64,000 nucleotides of DNA from Geomonas sp. RF6 (GCF_021044625.1 NZ_CP087999.1:947001-1011000); one strand, 5' to 3'; positions 41,115-50,118 are shown, counted from the stretch's first letter. The notes: generated by a model not told the origin, from the letters alone. Program-made: numbers and translations.

Positions 41115-43139
41115 TTACTTCCTGACGTACCCGCCGGTGACTGCGCTGGTGAGGTACGACTTGAGAACGGTGATGCTCACGTTTGCACCGACCTGACCCG
41201 GGTAGCTGACCGGGCGAGCGGTGGAGTAAGCGGTGAAGTTGATGACGCCGTTCTGGGTCGGGGAGATGACGGAGCGATCACCCTCGGTGCCGTTCTGGAG
41301 GTAGATGAGGGAGTCGGCGATGAGTGCGCGGCCGAATTTACGGTTGTGCACGAAGGAGCCCTTCTCCGCCTTCAGGAGCTTCAGGTTCATGGCTGCACCC
41401 ATGGTCTTCTGGGAGTTGACCACGTTGTTGCCGACCGGGGTGTTCCAGGCGGTGAAGGCGGTGTTGGTGCCGCCGGTCACGTACGGAGCGGTGAAGAAGT
41501 ACGGGTTGTTGGCGTCGTTGTAGTAGATGTTGTACTGCTGGAGCTGCCAGGTCAGGAAGTCGAACATACGATCCCAGACTTCCTTCTCTTCCTCGACGAA
41601 GGCCTCCATGGACATGTCGGTGCCGGTGTGGCAGCCGTAGCAGCCCCTGGTGTTGACGGAGGTGCCGAAGGTCGCTTTTGCGGTCTCAACAGCGCCGAAG
41701 GTGTGGGTGTTCTTCGGGCCGAGGTGGCAAGACACGCACTGACCTTTGTTGCCGGAGTCGTAGATCACGCCGGAAGCCTTGACGGTGGCGCTGGTGGTGG
41801 TGGTGTAGTTGTCGATGCCGAGTTTGCCGTGGCTCCAGTTAGCGGTGCGGCCGATCTTGCCGGCAGCGCCGTAGGTGTTGTAGCGGACGCCGGAGGTGTA
41901 GAACTGGAAGCCGCCCTTGCCGTAGAAGACTGCCGCTGCAGCGAGGTAGTGCGGGTTCTTGAAGCTGCTGGTGCCGGTGGTGGTGACGGTTGCCCTGATG
42001 GAGTCGCCGTTCTCGCGGGAAGCGTGGCACGGAATGCACACGTTGGACTCGCCGACGTCAGCGAAGGTCATGATTGCCTTGGCGCCTGCGCCGTAGCCGC
42101 CCATGCCGGCCTTGTAGCCGCCTGCGATGGTGCGGATGCCGCCGTTTTTGAAGTCGTTGCTGGCGTGGCAGGCGTTGCAGGCGGCAACTTCCTTGCCGGA
42201 GCCGGTGGAGCTCAGCTTGGTGGTGTCGTTCCAGTTGTTGTCAAGCGCCTTCAGGAAGCCGGTGGTGGTGTGGCAGGCGTTGCAGGTGTCCCTGGTGGTG
42301 AAGTCGTAGTGAGCCCATGCGGCGCCGTTCACGTCACCGTGGCCGGAAGCGGCCCAGTCCTTGCGCTCCTGGAAGCCGATACCCTTGATCGGATTGTGGG
42401 ACTGGTGGCAGGCGTTGCAGTTGGTGTTGGTGCCGTTCAGCCAGCGTGCCGGGGTATCGTTGCCGATGGAGGCAGCGTTCTGGTGCTTGGCACCGAGGGT
42501 TGTGTGGCAGCTGAAGCACTTGCCGCTGGCAACCGGGTTGGTGTCGTTGTGGTTTGCGCCGTGGCAGCCGACGCAGCCGGTGGAGCTGTCGTTGGTGTAG
42601 TGTGCGGACGCTTTGAAATCTGCGATCAGGTTCCTGCCGGAGAACTTGTCGGAGACGGTCTCGTGGCAGGAGAGGCACGGAGCGTCAGCGGTCCTCGTGT
42701 GCGGCTGCACCATGGAGATCGTGCCGACGTTCTTGTTCTCGCCGGAAGCGAGGTCGATCCCGAAAGCGGAACCTTCATAGAGGACGGCGCCGGTGGAATC
42801 GAGTGCGAGGGCGGTCAGGGTGAGGTTCTTGCCGGCATAGATGCCGTCAACCTGGCCGGAGGTTGCCCCGCCGGAGACGTCGAAGTCTTTCTTCACGGCA
42901 GGAATGGTGGAACCGGTGACAGCGAGGCGGAGTTTTGCCACGCCGGCGGGTGCGGCAAGAGCCCTTGCCCCGGAACCGCTCGTAGTAGTCCCCCACTGCA
43001 GGTTAGCTGCGAGGGAGGCGTTGCCGACTCCGGAGGGGGAACCGGTGACGCTGCTGCTGTTTGCGCCGCAGCCAGTGACTGCGAGCAGGAACATGACGAT
43101 CAGCAGGTTTTTCAGCTTACAGATGCCAGCTTTTTTCAT
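41115..43139 (-). CDS. Nine-heme cytochrome lipoprotein (paralogue of 30708-32510)
   Basis: 674 residues from ATG 43139, chosen because AAAGGAGAG lies 9 bases upstream. Signal with lipobox LAVTGCG (Cys24). Residues 25-150 form a heme-free beta-rich N-terminal domain (KLRLAVTGSTIPAVKKDFDV...). Nine CxxCH motifs follow (CLSCH, CVGCH, CFSCH, CNACH three times, CIPCH, CVSCH, CYGCH), then a heme-free C-terminal 170 residues with MGAAMNLKLLKAEKGSFVHNRKFGRALIADSLIYLQNG. Heme order and the C-terminal region parallel the 600-residue protein at 30708. Position before the barrel gene corresponds to ExtA, although ExtA is not described as this paralogue type; the match is positional only. Confidence 0.92.
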   Translation of the reverse strand: MKKAGICKLKNLLIVMFLLAVTGCGANSSSVTGSPSGVGNASLAANLQWGTTTSGSGARALAAPAGVAKLRLAVTGSTIPAVKKDFDVSGGATSGQVDGIYAGKNLTLTALALDSTGAVLYEGSAFGIDLASGENKNVGTISMVQPHTRTADAPCLSCHETVSDKFSGRNLIADFKASAHYTNDSSTGCVGCHGANHNDTNPVASGKCFSCHTTLGAKHQNAASIGNDTPARWLNGTNTNCNACHQSHNPIKGIGFQERKDWAASGHGDVNGAAWAHYDFTTRDTCNACHTTTGFLKALDNNWNDTTKLSSTGSGKEVAACNACHASNDFKNGGIRTIAGGYKAGMGGYGAGAKAIMTFADVGESNVCIPCHASRENGDSIRATVTTTGTSSFKNPHYLAAAAVFYGKGGFQFYTSGVRYNTYGAAGKIGRTANWSHGKLGIDNYTTTTSATVKASGVIYDSGNKGQCVSCHLGPKNTHTFGAVETAKATFGTSVNTRGCYGCHTGTDMSMEAFVEEEKEVWDRMFDFLTWQLQQYNIYYNDANNPYFFTAPYVTGGTNTAFTAWNTPVGNNVVNSQKTMGAAMNLKLLKAEKGSFVHNRKFGRALIADSLIYLQNGTEGDRSVISPTQNGVINFTAYSTARPVSYPGQVGANVSITVLKSYLTSAVTGGYVRK

Positions 43140-43292
43140 CTTGCTACTCTCCTTTACTCTTTGTTTGCCGACTGAAATTTCATAACTTCCGCTTCTATTG
43201 CAATCGATGACCTTCCTTGAGCTAAGCCCTCCTTTGCTTATTTTTTTCACTCCAGTCACTCGTTTTGTTGCGCTGACAGTTTCACCCTGCCC

Positions 43293-45455
43293 CTAGAAGA
43301 GGAGCGTTTCGCCCAAGGGGAAGAAGAGCGCCCCGGTCACGGAGCCGCTCGGGTAGGCAACCGCCCCGGCTATGGTACCGGTCGGGTAGGTCACGCTCCC
43401 TACCACGCTCCCGCTCGGGTAGGTTACCGAGGCGATGGCGGTTCCGGTGGGGTAGCGCAGGGTGCCGACGACGGTGCCGCTCGGGTAGGTGAGCCCGCCG
43501 ATGATGGTGCCGGTCGGGTAGGTCACGCTGCCGATCAGCGTCCCGCCGGGGTAGATGACCCCGCCGGTTACCGTCCCCGTGGGGTAGATCACGCCGCCGA
43601 TGACGGTGCCGCTCGGGTAGGTGAGACCGGTGGTGACCGCCCCCACCGGGAAGGCGACGCCGCCGACGATCGTCCCTGCCGGATAGGTCACGCCGCCGAT
43701 GACCACGCCGTTCGGGTAGGTGATGCCGCCGATGACGGTCCCGGTCGGGTAGGTGACCCCGCCGATCACGGTGGCGGTCGGATAGGTCACGCCGCCGATG
43801 ACCACGCCGCTCGGGTAGCTGATGCCGCCGATGATCGTCCCCGCCGGGTAGGTGACCCCGCCGATGACGGTGCTCACCGGGTAGCTCACCGAGCCGGTGA
43901 CGATCCCGTTCGGGTAAGTGACCCCGCCGGTGACGGTGCCGCTCGGGTAGCCGGTCCCCACGCTTCCGGATCCGCTGCCGGTCGCGGTGAAGTCCTGGCC
44001 GGAGACGTTCGCGCCGTTCACGTCCACCGTCTTGCTCGCCGGGGTGAAGAGGTAGCCGGAGAGGGACGGGGTGATGATGCAGGTGCCGTTCAGGACCGGG
44101 ATGTTGTAGGTGCCGTCCGTGCCGGTGACCACAGTCCCGGTGCCGGAGCCGCTGATGGTAAGGAGGACGTTGGCGAGTCCGACGCCGTTTGCGGTGATCT
44201 TGCCGGTCACGCTGTACACCACCGGAATGGGGTTCGGGTCGACCGGAGTTGCCGCCGGGGTGACCACGCTCGCGTCATTGCTCGGAGCCGAGAGGTTGCG
44301 GGAGGCGTCGAAGGCGACGACGCGGTAGAGGTAGCTCGTCTGGGCGGCGACGGTAAGGTCCGAGTATGCTGTGGTCTCCTTCGCCACGGTGTCGATCGCC
44401 TCGAAGGGGGCCCCCGCGACGGAGCGGTAGACCGTGTACCCTGCGAGTGCCGTGTCGGTAGAGGCGCTCCATGTGAGGTTCACCTTCGTGGCGATGGTGC
44501 TGTTCGCGGCGAGGTTCGCCGGAGCGGTCGGCGCCGTCGTGTCGGTGAGATCGGGGGGGAGCGCCGGTTTCGTCGCGGCACTGGTGATTGCGGTGGTGAT
44601 GACCTGGCTCGTCGTGTACTCGGGGGGGACGACGCCGGCGAGGGAGACGTTTACCGTGGTGGAGATGGCGGTCTGGATCGCCGTTGCCGCGGAGCCGATA
44701 CCGGTCGTGGCGATGGAGGTCACAAGGTCCGTCATGGTGACGTTGGAGGTCGTGGCGACGGAGTTGAGCGCCTGCGTCATGACGAGGAGATCCTGCTGCG
44801 CCTTCGTGCTGCTGGCGATCTCCAGCTCGTTTTTCGGGGGCGGAGTCTGGGTGAAGTTCTGCCCGAAGAAGGTCTCCATCACGAGAGTCGCCTTCTCGAT
44901 GTTGTCGGCGCTGAGGCCGGTGGCGGTAAAGCCGGTGGCCACGGTCGCCCCCTGCACGTTCGCCTCGAGGAATTTCACGACCGCCTCGGTGGCGAAGCTC
45001 ACCATGACCGGCGGGAGAGTCGGCTGGGACACCACCGTCCCCGGGACCGCCGACCTGATCTTCGTGCCGGTGGTGAGGGCAAGGGCTCTGGCGAGCTTGG
45101 AGACGAGGGTTGCGGGGGTGATCGTCGCCTCGACGATGACGGACCCGGCATACGCCTCCGGAATCTTTATGGTGTAGCTTCCGTTGGTCCCGCTGAGAAC
45201 GCTCTCGGGGGCAAGGCTCAGGGGGGTGGTTTCCTGCACGCCGGCGGAGTTAACCGCATAGGCGGTCACCGAGGCGCCGATAACCGGCAGACCGGTGGTG
45301 ACATCCGAGACGAAACCGGAAATTACTTTCGTGGCGGGAGTCGGTTGTGCGGTCGTCGAAGCCGACCCGCCGTAGTCACCGCACCCGGAGAGAATGAGTG
45401 ACAAAGAGGCGAGCATCAGAGCTCCAACACAGTACCTTTTCCAGCTAATCCACAT
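43293..45455 (-). CDS. Surface lipoprotein with Fn3 and carboxypeptidase-regulatory-like domains and 19 C-terminal 11-residue repeats
   Basis: 720 residues. Lipobox LILSGCG (Cys25). A carboxypeptidase-regulatory-like/Ig fold at about 40-130 (VISGFVSDVTTGLPVIGASVTAYAV), a helical region at about 165-290, an Fn3 domain at about 300-395 (APANLAANSTIATKVNLTWSASTDTALAGYTVYRS), and another regulatory-like domain at about 405-490 (YSVTGKITANGVGLANVLLTISG). The last 220 residues are nineteen and a partial copies of YPxGTVIGGVT. The 11-residue period with conserved Tyr-Pro, Gly-Gly and hydrophobic positions suggests a beta-solenoid. I do not know a named family for it. GGAGGG precedes the start; it lies upstream of the nine-heme gene. 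Confidence 0.85.
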   Translation of the reverse strand: MWISWKRYCVGALMLASLSLILSGCGDYGGSASTTAQPTPATKVISGFVSDVTTGLPVIGASVTAYAVNSAGVQETTPLSLAPESVLSGTNGSYTIKIPEAYAGSVIVEATITPATLVSKLARALALTTGTKIRSAVPGTVVSQPTLPPVMVSFATEAVVKFLEANVQGATVATGFTATGLSADNIEKATLVMETFFGQNFTQTPPPKNELEIASSTKAQQDLLVMTQALNSVATTSNVTMTDLVTSIATTGIGSAATAIQTAISTTVNVSLAGVVPPEYTTSQVITTAITSAATKPALPPDLTDTTAPTAPANLAANSTIATKVNLTWSASTDTALAGYTVYRSVAGAPFEAIDTVAKETTAYSDLTVAAQTSYLYRVVAFDASRNLSAPSNDASVVTPAATPVDPNPIPVVYSVTGKITANGVGLANVLLTISGSGTGTVVTGTDGTYNIPVLNGTCIITPSLSGYLFTPASKTVDVNGANVSGQDFTATGSGSGSVGTGYPSGTVTGGVTYPNGIVTGSVSYPVSTVIGGVTYPAGTIIGGISYPSGVVIGGVTYPTATVIGGVTYPTGTVIGGITYPNGVVIGGVTYPAGTIVGGVAFPVGAVTTGLTYPSGTVIGGVIYPTGTVTGGVIYPGGTLIGSVTYPTGTIIGGLTYPSGTVVGTLRYPTGTAIASVTYPSGSVVGSVTYPTGTIAGAVAYPSGSVTGALFFPLGETLLF
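43296..43949 (-). repeat. 33-bp tandem coding repeats (YPxGTVIGGVT units)
   Basis: Nineteen full 33-bp units plus a 27-bp partial unit at the 3' end of the gene. Consensus residues are Y-P-[STAN]-G-[TV]-[VI]-[IVT]-G-G-[VI]-T, with FP in two copies. DNA identity between units is high enough for recombinational change in copy number. Confidence 0.93.
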
Positions 45456-45548
45456 ACAGGACTCCCTCCTTGCTGCTTCTTGTGTGAAATGCGACGGTCA
45501 CGTTACGGTCCGCGAAGCGGACGGGGCGCCCCCGGAAGGGGGAGCGGA

Positions 45549-46469
45549 TCACCAGGTGAAGGTGACGCTGCCGGTCGAACCGGCGGTCGATGCTGCCGTG
45601 AAATCTGCCACCGTGGCATTGCCGTTCGTAACGGTCACGGTCCGGCTTGCGGGGGTAAAGATGTATCCGTTGATCGCCGGGGTTATGGTGTAGTCGCCGT
45701 TCGGGACGTCGGTGAAGCTGAAGTTCCCGGTGGCGTTGGTGATGAGGTTTCCGGAGAGCCCGGACATGCTGGAGATCTGCACGCTGACCCAGCCAAGCCC
45801 GCTGCCGTTTAAGGTGACCTTTCCGGAGACGGTGAAGGTCGTCGCCGGCGGGGTGGCAGTCGCCGCGAAATCGGAGACGGTGAGGTCGGCATTGCTCACG
45901 GTAACGGTCCGGCTGAGCGGGGAGAAGGTGTAACCGGAAAGGACCGGGGTGACGGTGCACAGGCCGTTGGGCACGCCGCTGAAGGAATAGTTGCCGCTGC
46001 CGTCCGTGACCGTGCTCGCGCTTTTCGCGCCGGCGATGGTTACGGCAACTCCGGGAAGCGCGGTACCGCCGACGGTGACCTTGCCCGATACGGTAAAGGA
46101 GGTTGCAGCCGCCGTTGCGCTGAAGTTCTGCGGTACGGAGAGGTTCCCACCCGACACGGTGATCGTCTGGCTGGCGGGGGCGAAGGTGTAGCCGGCAAGA
46201 GCGGGGGTAATGGTATAGGTGCCGTCGGCGACACCCCCCTGGAAGATGCCGGAAGCATCGGTAGTCGCCGTGGAGACGGCGCTTCCCTGCGCTATGGTGA
46301 CGGTTACGCCGGAAAGGCCGGAGCCGTTGAGAATCGTCCTGCCGGAAATGGTAAAGGTGGAGGGGGCCGCAGGCGTTGCCGTACCGCCGCCGCCACCGCC
46401 GCCGCACCCGGCAACGAGGAGGGAGAGTATCAGCAGCACGACTGCCGCCACATTTCTTTTGATAGACAT
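45549..46469 (-). CDS. Lipoprotein with three carboxypeptidase-regulatory-like repeats
   Basis: 306 residues from ATG 46469, chosen because AAGGAGC lies 9 bases upstream and a lipoprotein signal follows (SIKRNVAAVVLLILSLLVAGCGGGGGGG, Cys23). After the glycine spacer come three repeats of about 85 residues, each beginning FTISGR/FTVSGKVT, containing GVPNG or DVPNGDYTITP and closing with GYTFxPxSRTVTVS. This is the CarboxypepD_reg/SdrD-B-like fold found in surface lipoproteins. The third repeat is followed by a short tail ending GSVTFTW. It is upstream of the YPxG-repeat lipoprotein by 93 bases on the same strand and may be co-transcribed. Confidence 0.87.
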   Translation of the reverse strand: MSIKRNVAAVVLLILSLLVAGCGGGGGGGTATPAAPSTFTISGRTILNGSGLSGVTVTIAQGSAVSTATTDASGIFQGGVADGTYTITPALAGYTFAPASQTITVSGGNLSVPQNFSATAAATSFTVSGKVTVGGTALPGVAVTIAGAKSASTVTDGSGNYSFSGVPNGLCTVTPVLSGYTFSPLSRTVTVSNADLTVSDFAATATPPATTFTVSGKVTLNGSGLGWVSVQISSMSGLSGNLITNATGNFSFTDVPNGDYTITPAINGYIFTPASRTVTVTNGNATVADFTAASTAGSTGSVTFTW

Positions 46470-47181
46470 CGTTTCGTAGCTCCTTGCTGTGCCCGCTGGG
46501 CCGGAAAGCGTGGTACTGCGCAAGTCGAGCTGGCAACCTATCAGGTGCATCAGCTTCTCCGGGTCCAGGTGGCTCGATTTGTCTGCTCGGCCTGTTTTTA
46601 TCCAACAACTGCTACTACTATTTATCTGTTCCTCATCTGAGGTATGGGAGAATACTTAAAGGAAGGGAGGTGCATTGCATTAATTCATTCCAATTGCTCA
46701 CGCGCAGAAATAGGTCTGCACGTGGTGTTTACACACTCCTCGGAGAGCGGGGCGGATACTTTAGAAAAAAAATGACTTAGGACAAGTTTTTCGCCAATTT
46801 GAGAGAAATATAATCATTGAGAGGAAGAGGACCTGAGGAAGTCATCGGCCGGCTCCGAAGAAAGATAATCATTTTAATATTACGGTTACCTTAATTTGTT
46901 ACATAGTGAGACCACAGAGCCGTGAGGACGAGCATGAGCCTCTGAGACATCATTTCGGCTAGTTGAAAGAGTGGGATGTGCTGGAGCAACTTCTTGAAAT
47001 GAGCTGGAGGAAATTAAGAAGAGGGTGGTTATTGTCAGGCGATGGAAAGTGGGCGGCAGGCAATGAAGCTACCGCAGCTGCGAGCTCGAGGGAAGGATGA
47101 AGAGGTCACCATTTTGACATGATGCAGGTTCGCGGGAGCAGCGGGGGGAGATTCTGAAGGGGCTTTTCCCCCGCGCCGGGA
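46470..47181. other. Long intergenic region upstream of the lipoprotein genes
   Basis: About 700 bases. It must contain the promoter for the minus-strand lipoprotein gene. An AT-rich stretch lies at 46780-46910. I looked for cyclic-dinucleotide riboswitch consensus sequences and did not find one. No gene is supported. Confidence 0.4.
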
Positions 47182-48351
47182 TCAGGAGACCCTTTCCGGA
47201 GGGCGTACCAGCGCCAGCAGGAGCACAGCAGCGACAGCCGCGAGCCCCGCGCCGAAGAGGAATGCAGCCACGCCGCCGGCGCGCTGCCAGATAAATCCAA
47301 AGATCATGCTCGCAGGCAGTGCCCCTACTCCGATGGCGAAGTTGTACCAGCCGAAGGTCGCCCCGCGGAGTGCGGGATCGGCCATGTCGGCCATGAATGC
47401 CTTCTCCACACCCTCGGTTAGGCCGTAGAAGACGCCATAGAACGCGAAGAGCAACCACACCTGCAATTCGTTGGTGGCGAAAGCGAATCCGAGATAGGAA
47501 AGGGCATAGACGCACCACCCGGCCACGATGACGCCCCGGCGGCCGACCCGGTCGGAGAGCATGCCGAAAGGCATGGTGCACAGCATCTTCACCAGGTGAA
47601 AGTACGCCCACAGGAGGGGGATCCGCGAGGCGGGCACCCCGAGCGTCCCCGCCCGCAGGAGAAGGAAGGCGTCGGAAGAGTTCCCGAGGGTGAAAAGGAG
47701 GAGGATGAGGAGATAGGTCCTCACCGGCCCGGCGGGGAGGACGCCGAGGCGGAAGACGCTCGACTTCTTCTCCGCGCGCGGCACCTCGGTGACCTTGAAG
47801 ATGATGAGAAGGACGGCGAGGATGCCAGGGATGCCGGCGAGCCAGAAGACCAGGCGCAGGTTGTTGGGAGCGAACCAGGTTAGGATGACGGTGGCGACAA
47901 GAGGACCGAGAAGCGCGCCCGCGTGGTCCATGGAGCGGTGAAAGCCGTACGCCTTCCCCCTGAAGGACGCCTCCACGGAATCCGCGATGAGTGCGTCCCT
48001 CGGGGAGGTGCGCACCCCCTTGCCGATGCGATCTGCGGAGCGAATCAGGAGAACTGCAAAAGGAGAAGTGGCAAGGCCGATGAGGGGGCGCATGATCGCC
48101 GACAGCGAATAGCCGAAAAGTACCAGACCCTTGCGCTGCGGGACCTTGTCCGAGAGGACGCCGGAGTAGAGCTTGAGAAAGGACGCAGTGGACTCCGCCA
48201 CCCCCTCGATCACCCCGAGGAATGCCGGACCGGCGCTGAGTACCGTGGTGAGAAAGACGGGGAGCAAGGGGTAGATCATCTCGCTCGAGACGTCCGTGAA
48301 AAAGCTCACCAGCCCGAAGATGAGGACATTGCCGGTAATCCCGCTGAACAT
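47182..48351 (-). CDS. MFS transporter
   Basis: 389 residues with about twelve hydrophobic segments, the normal MFS topology. The cytoplasmic loop 2-3 signature appears as SGVLSDKVPQRKGLVLFGY and is echoed in the second half as FGMLSDRVGRRGVIVAGW. DRIGKGVRTSPRDALI after helix 4 is typical of a subgroup of uncharacterised proteobacterial MFS exporters. The substrate cannot be told from sequence. AAGGAGGAG precedes the ATG. Monocistronic, transcribed away from proC. Confidence 0.92.
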   Translation of the reverse strand: MFSGITGNVLIFGLVSFFTDVSSEMIYPLLPVFLTTVLSAGPAFLGVIEGVAESTASFLKLYSGVLSDKVPQRKGLVLFGYSLSAIMRPLIGLATSPFAVLLIRSADRIGKGVRTSPRDALIADSVEASFRGKAYGFHRSMDHAGALLGPLVATVILTWFAPNNLRLVFWLAGIPGILAVLLIIFKVTEVPRAEKKSSVFRLGVLPAGPVRTYLLILLLFTLGNSSDAFLLLRAGTLGVPASRIPLLWAYFHLVKMLCTMPFGMLSDRVGRRGVIVAGWCVYALSYLGFAFATNELQVWLLFAFYGVFYGLTEGVEKAFMADMADPALRGATFGWYNFAIGVGALPASMIFGFIWQRAGGVAAFLFGAGLAAVAAVLLLALVRPPERVS

Positions 48352-48512
48352 GTGACTCCTCCTTCTGGCAAGAGTCTATCGGACAAAAGGGCCCCCGCAA
48401 TGGCACGCCCCCTTTTTTCGCGCTCGCGAGAGCCCTCTGGACGCGGCTTTGCGCCCCCTCCACCGGCGGGCGCCGGGGAGAAGATAGTCAAAGCTGATCC
48501 GTCGGCAGCGCG

Positions 48513-48613
48513 TCCCTCCCCTTTCAAGGGGGAGGACAGGAGGGGGATGGGGTTGGCAGGCAACCGACCTCTACCCCATCCCCACCCTGTCCCTCCCCTT
48601 GAAAGGGAGGGGA
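48513..48613. repeat. CCCTCCCC...GGGGAGGG intergenic element
   Basis: Two hairpin arms, TCCCTCCCCTTTCAAGGGGGAGGAC and GTCCCTCCCCTTGAAAGGGAGGGGAC, flank a central GGGGATGGGGT/ACCCCATCCCC pair. The whole is an inverted repeat of the CCCCTCCC family. Confidence 0.7.
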
Positions 48614-48849
48614 CATTCGAGTTCTTGCTCTGCTAAAGGAAAGGCATATGCATGATTTCCACTCTATACATAGGGCTCCCCCGGAATCCTCATATAATTT
48701 CAGGGTAAGCCTGGTAGCTGCCGAGCTTCGCACGTGCCCCACCTCCACCTCCCCGTCCACCTGCACCGGCGCAATTATATTGACTTTCCACCCTGAATTT
48801 ATTACTGAAATAATGAATGATTTATTGAATAAAATTTGGGGGATACGGG

Positions 48850-49662
48850 ATGCTAAAGGAAAAGCAGACAGGGTTCATCGGCGGCGGCAACATGGCTGAG
48901 GCCATCATCAAGGGGCTCCTGTCCGGAGGGGTGCCGGCGGGGGATCTGACCGTTTCCGAGCCGTCTGCGGAGCGCCGCAACTACCTCGCCGAGCGCTACT
49001 CGGTGCGCACCGTCAACGACAACATCGGGCTGTGCGAGAAGTGCGATACCATTATCATGGCGGTGAAGCCCCAGGTTGCCGGCACCGTCCTGAAGGGGAT
49101 CTCCGAATCCTTTTCCACCGAGAAGCTCCTCATCACCATCATGGCAGGGGTAAAGTGCGCGGCCATCGAGTCGGCTCTTCCCATAGGCGCACGCGTCGTC
49201 CGGGTCATGCCGAACACCCCGGCCCTCGTGCTGCAGGGGGCAGCCGCCATCGCACGCGGCTCCCAGGCAACCGACCACGACCTGGCGCTGACCAGGCACA
49301 TCTTTGAGCTCGTCGGATCCGCCTGTGTCGTGGAGGAAAAACTTCTTGATGCGGTGACCGGCGTCTCCGGCAGCGGCCCCGCCTACGTCTTCACCTTCAT
49401 CGAGGCCCTTTCCGACGCCGGCGTAAAGAACGGCCTCACCCGTGAAGTCGCCACCGCGCTGGCGGTGCAGACGGTGTACGGCTCCGCAAAGCTCCTCATG
49501 GAGACCCGGGAGCACCCCGCGGTCCTGAAGGGGCATGTCGCGTCGCCCGGTGGAACAACCATCGCGGCGATGCATTCTCTCGACAAGGACGGTTTCCGCG
49601 CAGCGGTTATGAATGCCGTAGACGTGTGCGTGGCGAAATCGATCGAACTGGGGCAAAAGTGA
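48850..49662 (+). CDS. proC: Pyrroline-5-carboxylate reductase
   Basis: 270 residues, normal length. It reduces 1-pyrroline-5-carboxylate to proline with NAD(P)H, the last step of proline synthesis. The N-terminal Rossmann fold has GFIGGGNMAEAIIKGL; other family motifs are MAVKPQ, VRVMPNTPALV and the signature VSGSGPAYVFTFIEALSDAGVKNGL, followed by the dimer region HPAVLKGHVASPGGTTIAAMHSL. The start follows GGGATACGGG closely. The acylphosphatase gene starts in its stop codon. Confidence 0.96.
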   Translation: MLKEKQTGFIGGGNMAEAIIKGLLSGGVPAGDLTVSEPSAERRNYLAERYSVRTVNDNIGLCEKCDTIIMAVKPQVAGTVLKGISESFSTEKLLITIMAGVKCAAIESALPIGARVVRVMPNTPALVLQGAAAIARGSQATDHDLALTRHIFELVGSACVVEEKLLDAVTGVSGSGPAYVFTFIEALSDAGVKNGLTREVATALAVQTVYGSAKLLMETREHPAVLKGHVASPGGTTIAAMHSLDKDGFRAAVMNAVDVCVAKSIELGQK

Positions 49663-49943
49663 AACTGAGGGTAATGGTTACCATACGCGGGCGGGTCCAG
49701 GGAGTCGGATTCCGCTACCAGTGCGCCGAGGAGGCAGCACTGCACAATGTCAGCGGGTGGGTGAAAAACCTGCCGGACGATTCGGTGCGGGGGTGCTTCG
49801 AGGGGGAAGAGGAAGATGTCCTCGACCTGGTCCAGTGGTGCAGGAAGGGACCTCGGGGAGCCTGGGTGGAAGAGTTGAAGGTAGAGGAAAGGGAGTACAC
49901 CGGAGAATTTTCCGGTTTCAGCATACGGCACGGCGGCGAATAG
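49659..49943 (+). CDS. acyP: Acylphosphatase
   Basis: 94 residues from GTG 49659, which overlaps the proC stop (GTGA) and gives a normal N-terminus (VKLRVMVTIRGRVQGVGFRYQ); ATG 49674 is an alternative. The catalytic arginine is in RGRVQGVGFR and the asparagine in VSGWVKNLPDDSV. It hydrolyses carboxyl-phosphate bonds such as in 1,3-bisphosphoglycerate or carbamoyl phosphate. Coupling to proC may link it to gamma-glutamyl phosphate chemistry, but that is conjecture. Confidence 0.92.
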   Translation: MKLRVMVTIRGRVQGVGFRYQCAEEAALHNVSGWVKNLPDDSVRGCFEGEEEDVLDLVQWCRKGPRGAWVEELKVEEREYTGEFSGFSIRHGGE

Positions 49944-49970
49944 TTGTCGCCACAGGTGAAACAAAAAGGC

Positions 49971-50102
49971 GTTGTCCGCAGATTACGCAGATTTCGCAGA
50001 TAAAAAACAGGGGAAGCAAAGAGGCATTACGACAGCCACTTTGTCTTCCCCTTTATTTTTAACGACTCGCAATCTGCGTAAGTCTGCGTAATCTGCGGAC
50101 AG
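49971..50102. repeat. Nested inverted repeat between convergent genes
   Basis: Outer arms of the CCGCAGATTACGCAGATT type (49971-50001 and 50070-50102) enclose a second pair GGGGAAGCAAAG / CTTTGTCTTCCCC (about 50010-50052). It is a likely bidirectional terminator for acyP and the radical SAM gene and a member of a dispersed repeat type. Confidence 0.75.
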
Positions 50103-50118
50103 AGGTTTGGCTAGGCAC

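Noticed and set aside
40959-43175. Plus-strand open frame of 738 codons
   Set aside because: Antisense to the nine-heme cytochrome; no start signal or domain.
43140-43292. Possible cyclic-dinucleotide (GEMM) riboswitch upstream of the nine-heme gene
   Set aside because: Geobacter uses such riboswitches before cytochromes, so I looked; GCAAAGGAGG and AGGGTGAAAC recall parts of the consensus, but the required order and stems are not there. The other cytochrome leaders also lack it.
43296-43949. Regular 33-bp repeats resembling a CRISPR array
   Set aside because: There are no unique spacers, the period is a multiple of three and the repeats are in frame within a lipoprotein gene.
47069-48463. 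Longer minus frame over the MFS gene
   Set aside because: A different frame from the transporter, with a composition dominated by Arg, Gly and Pro; the 389-residue frame has the membrane segments and ribosome binding site.
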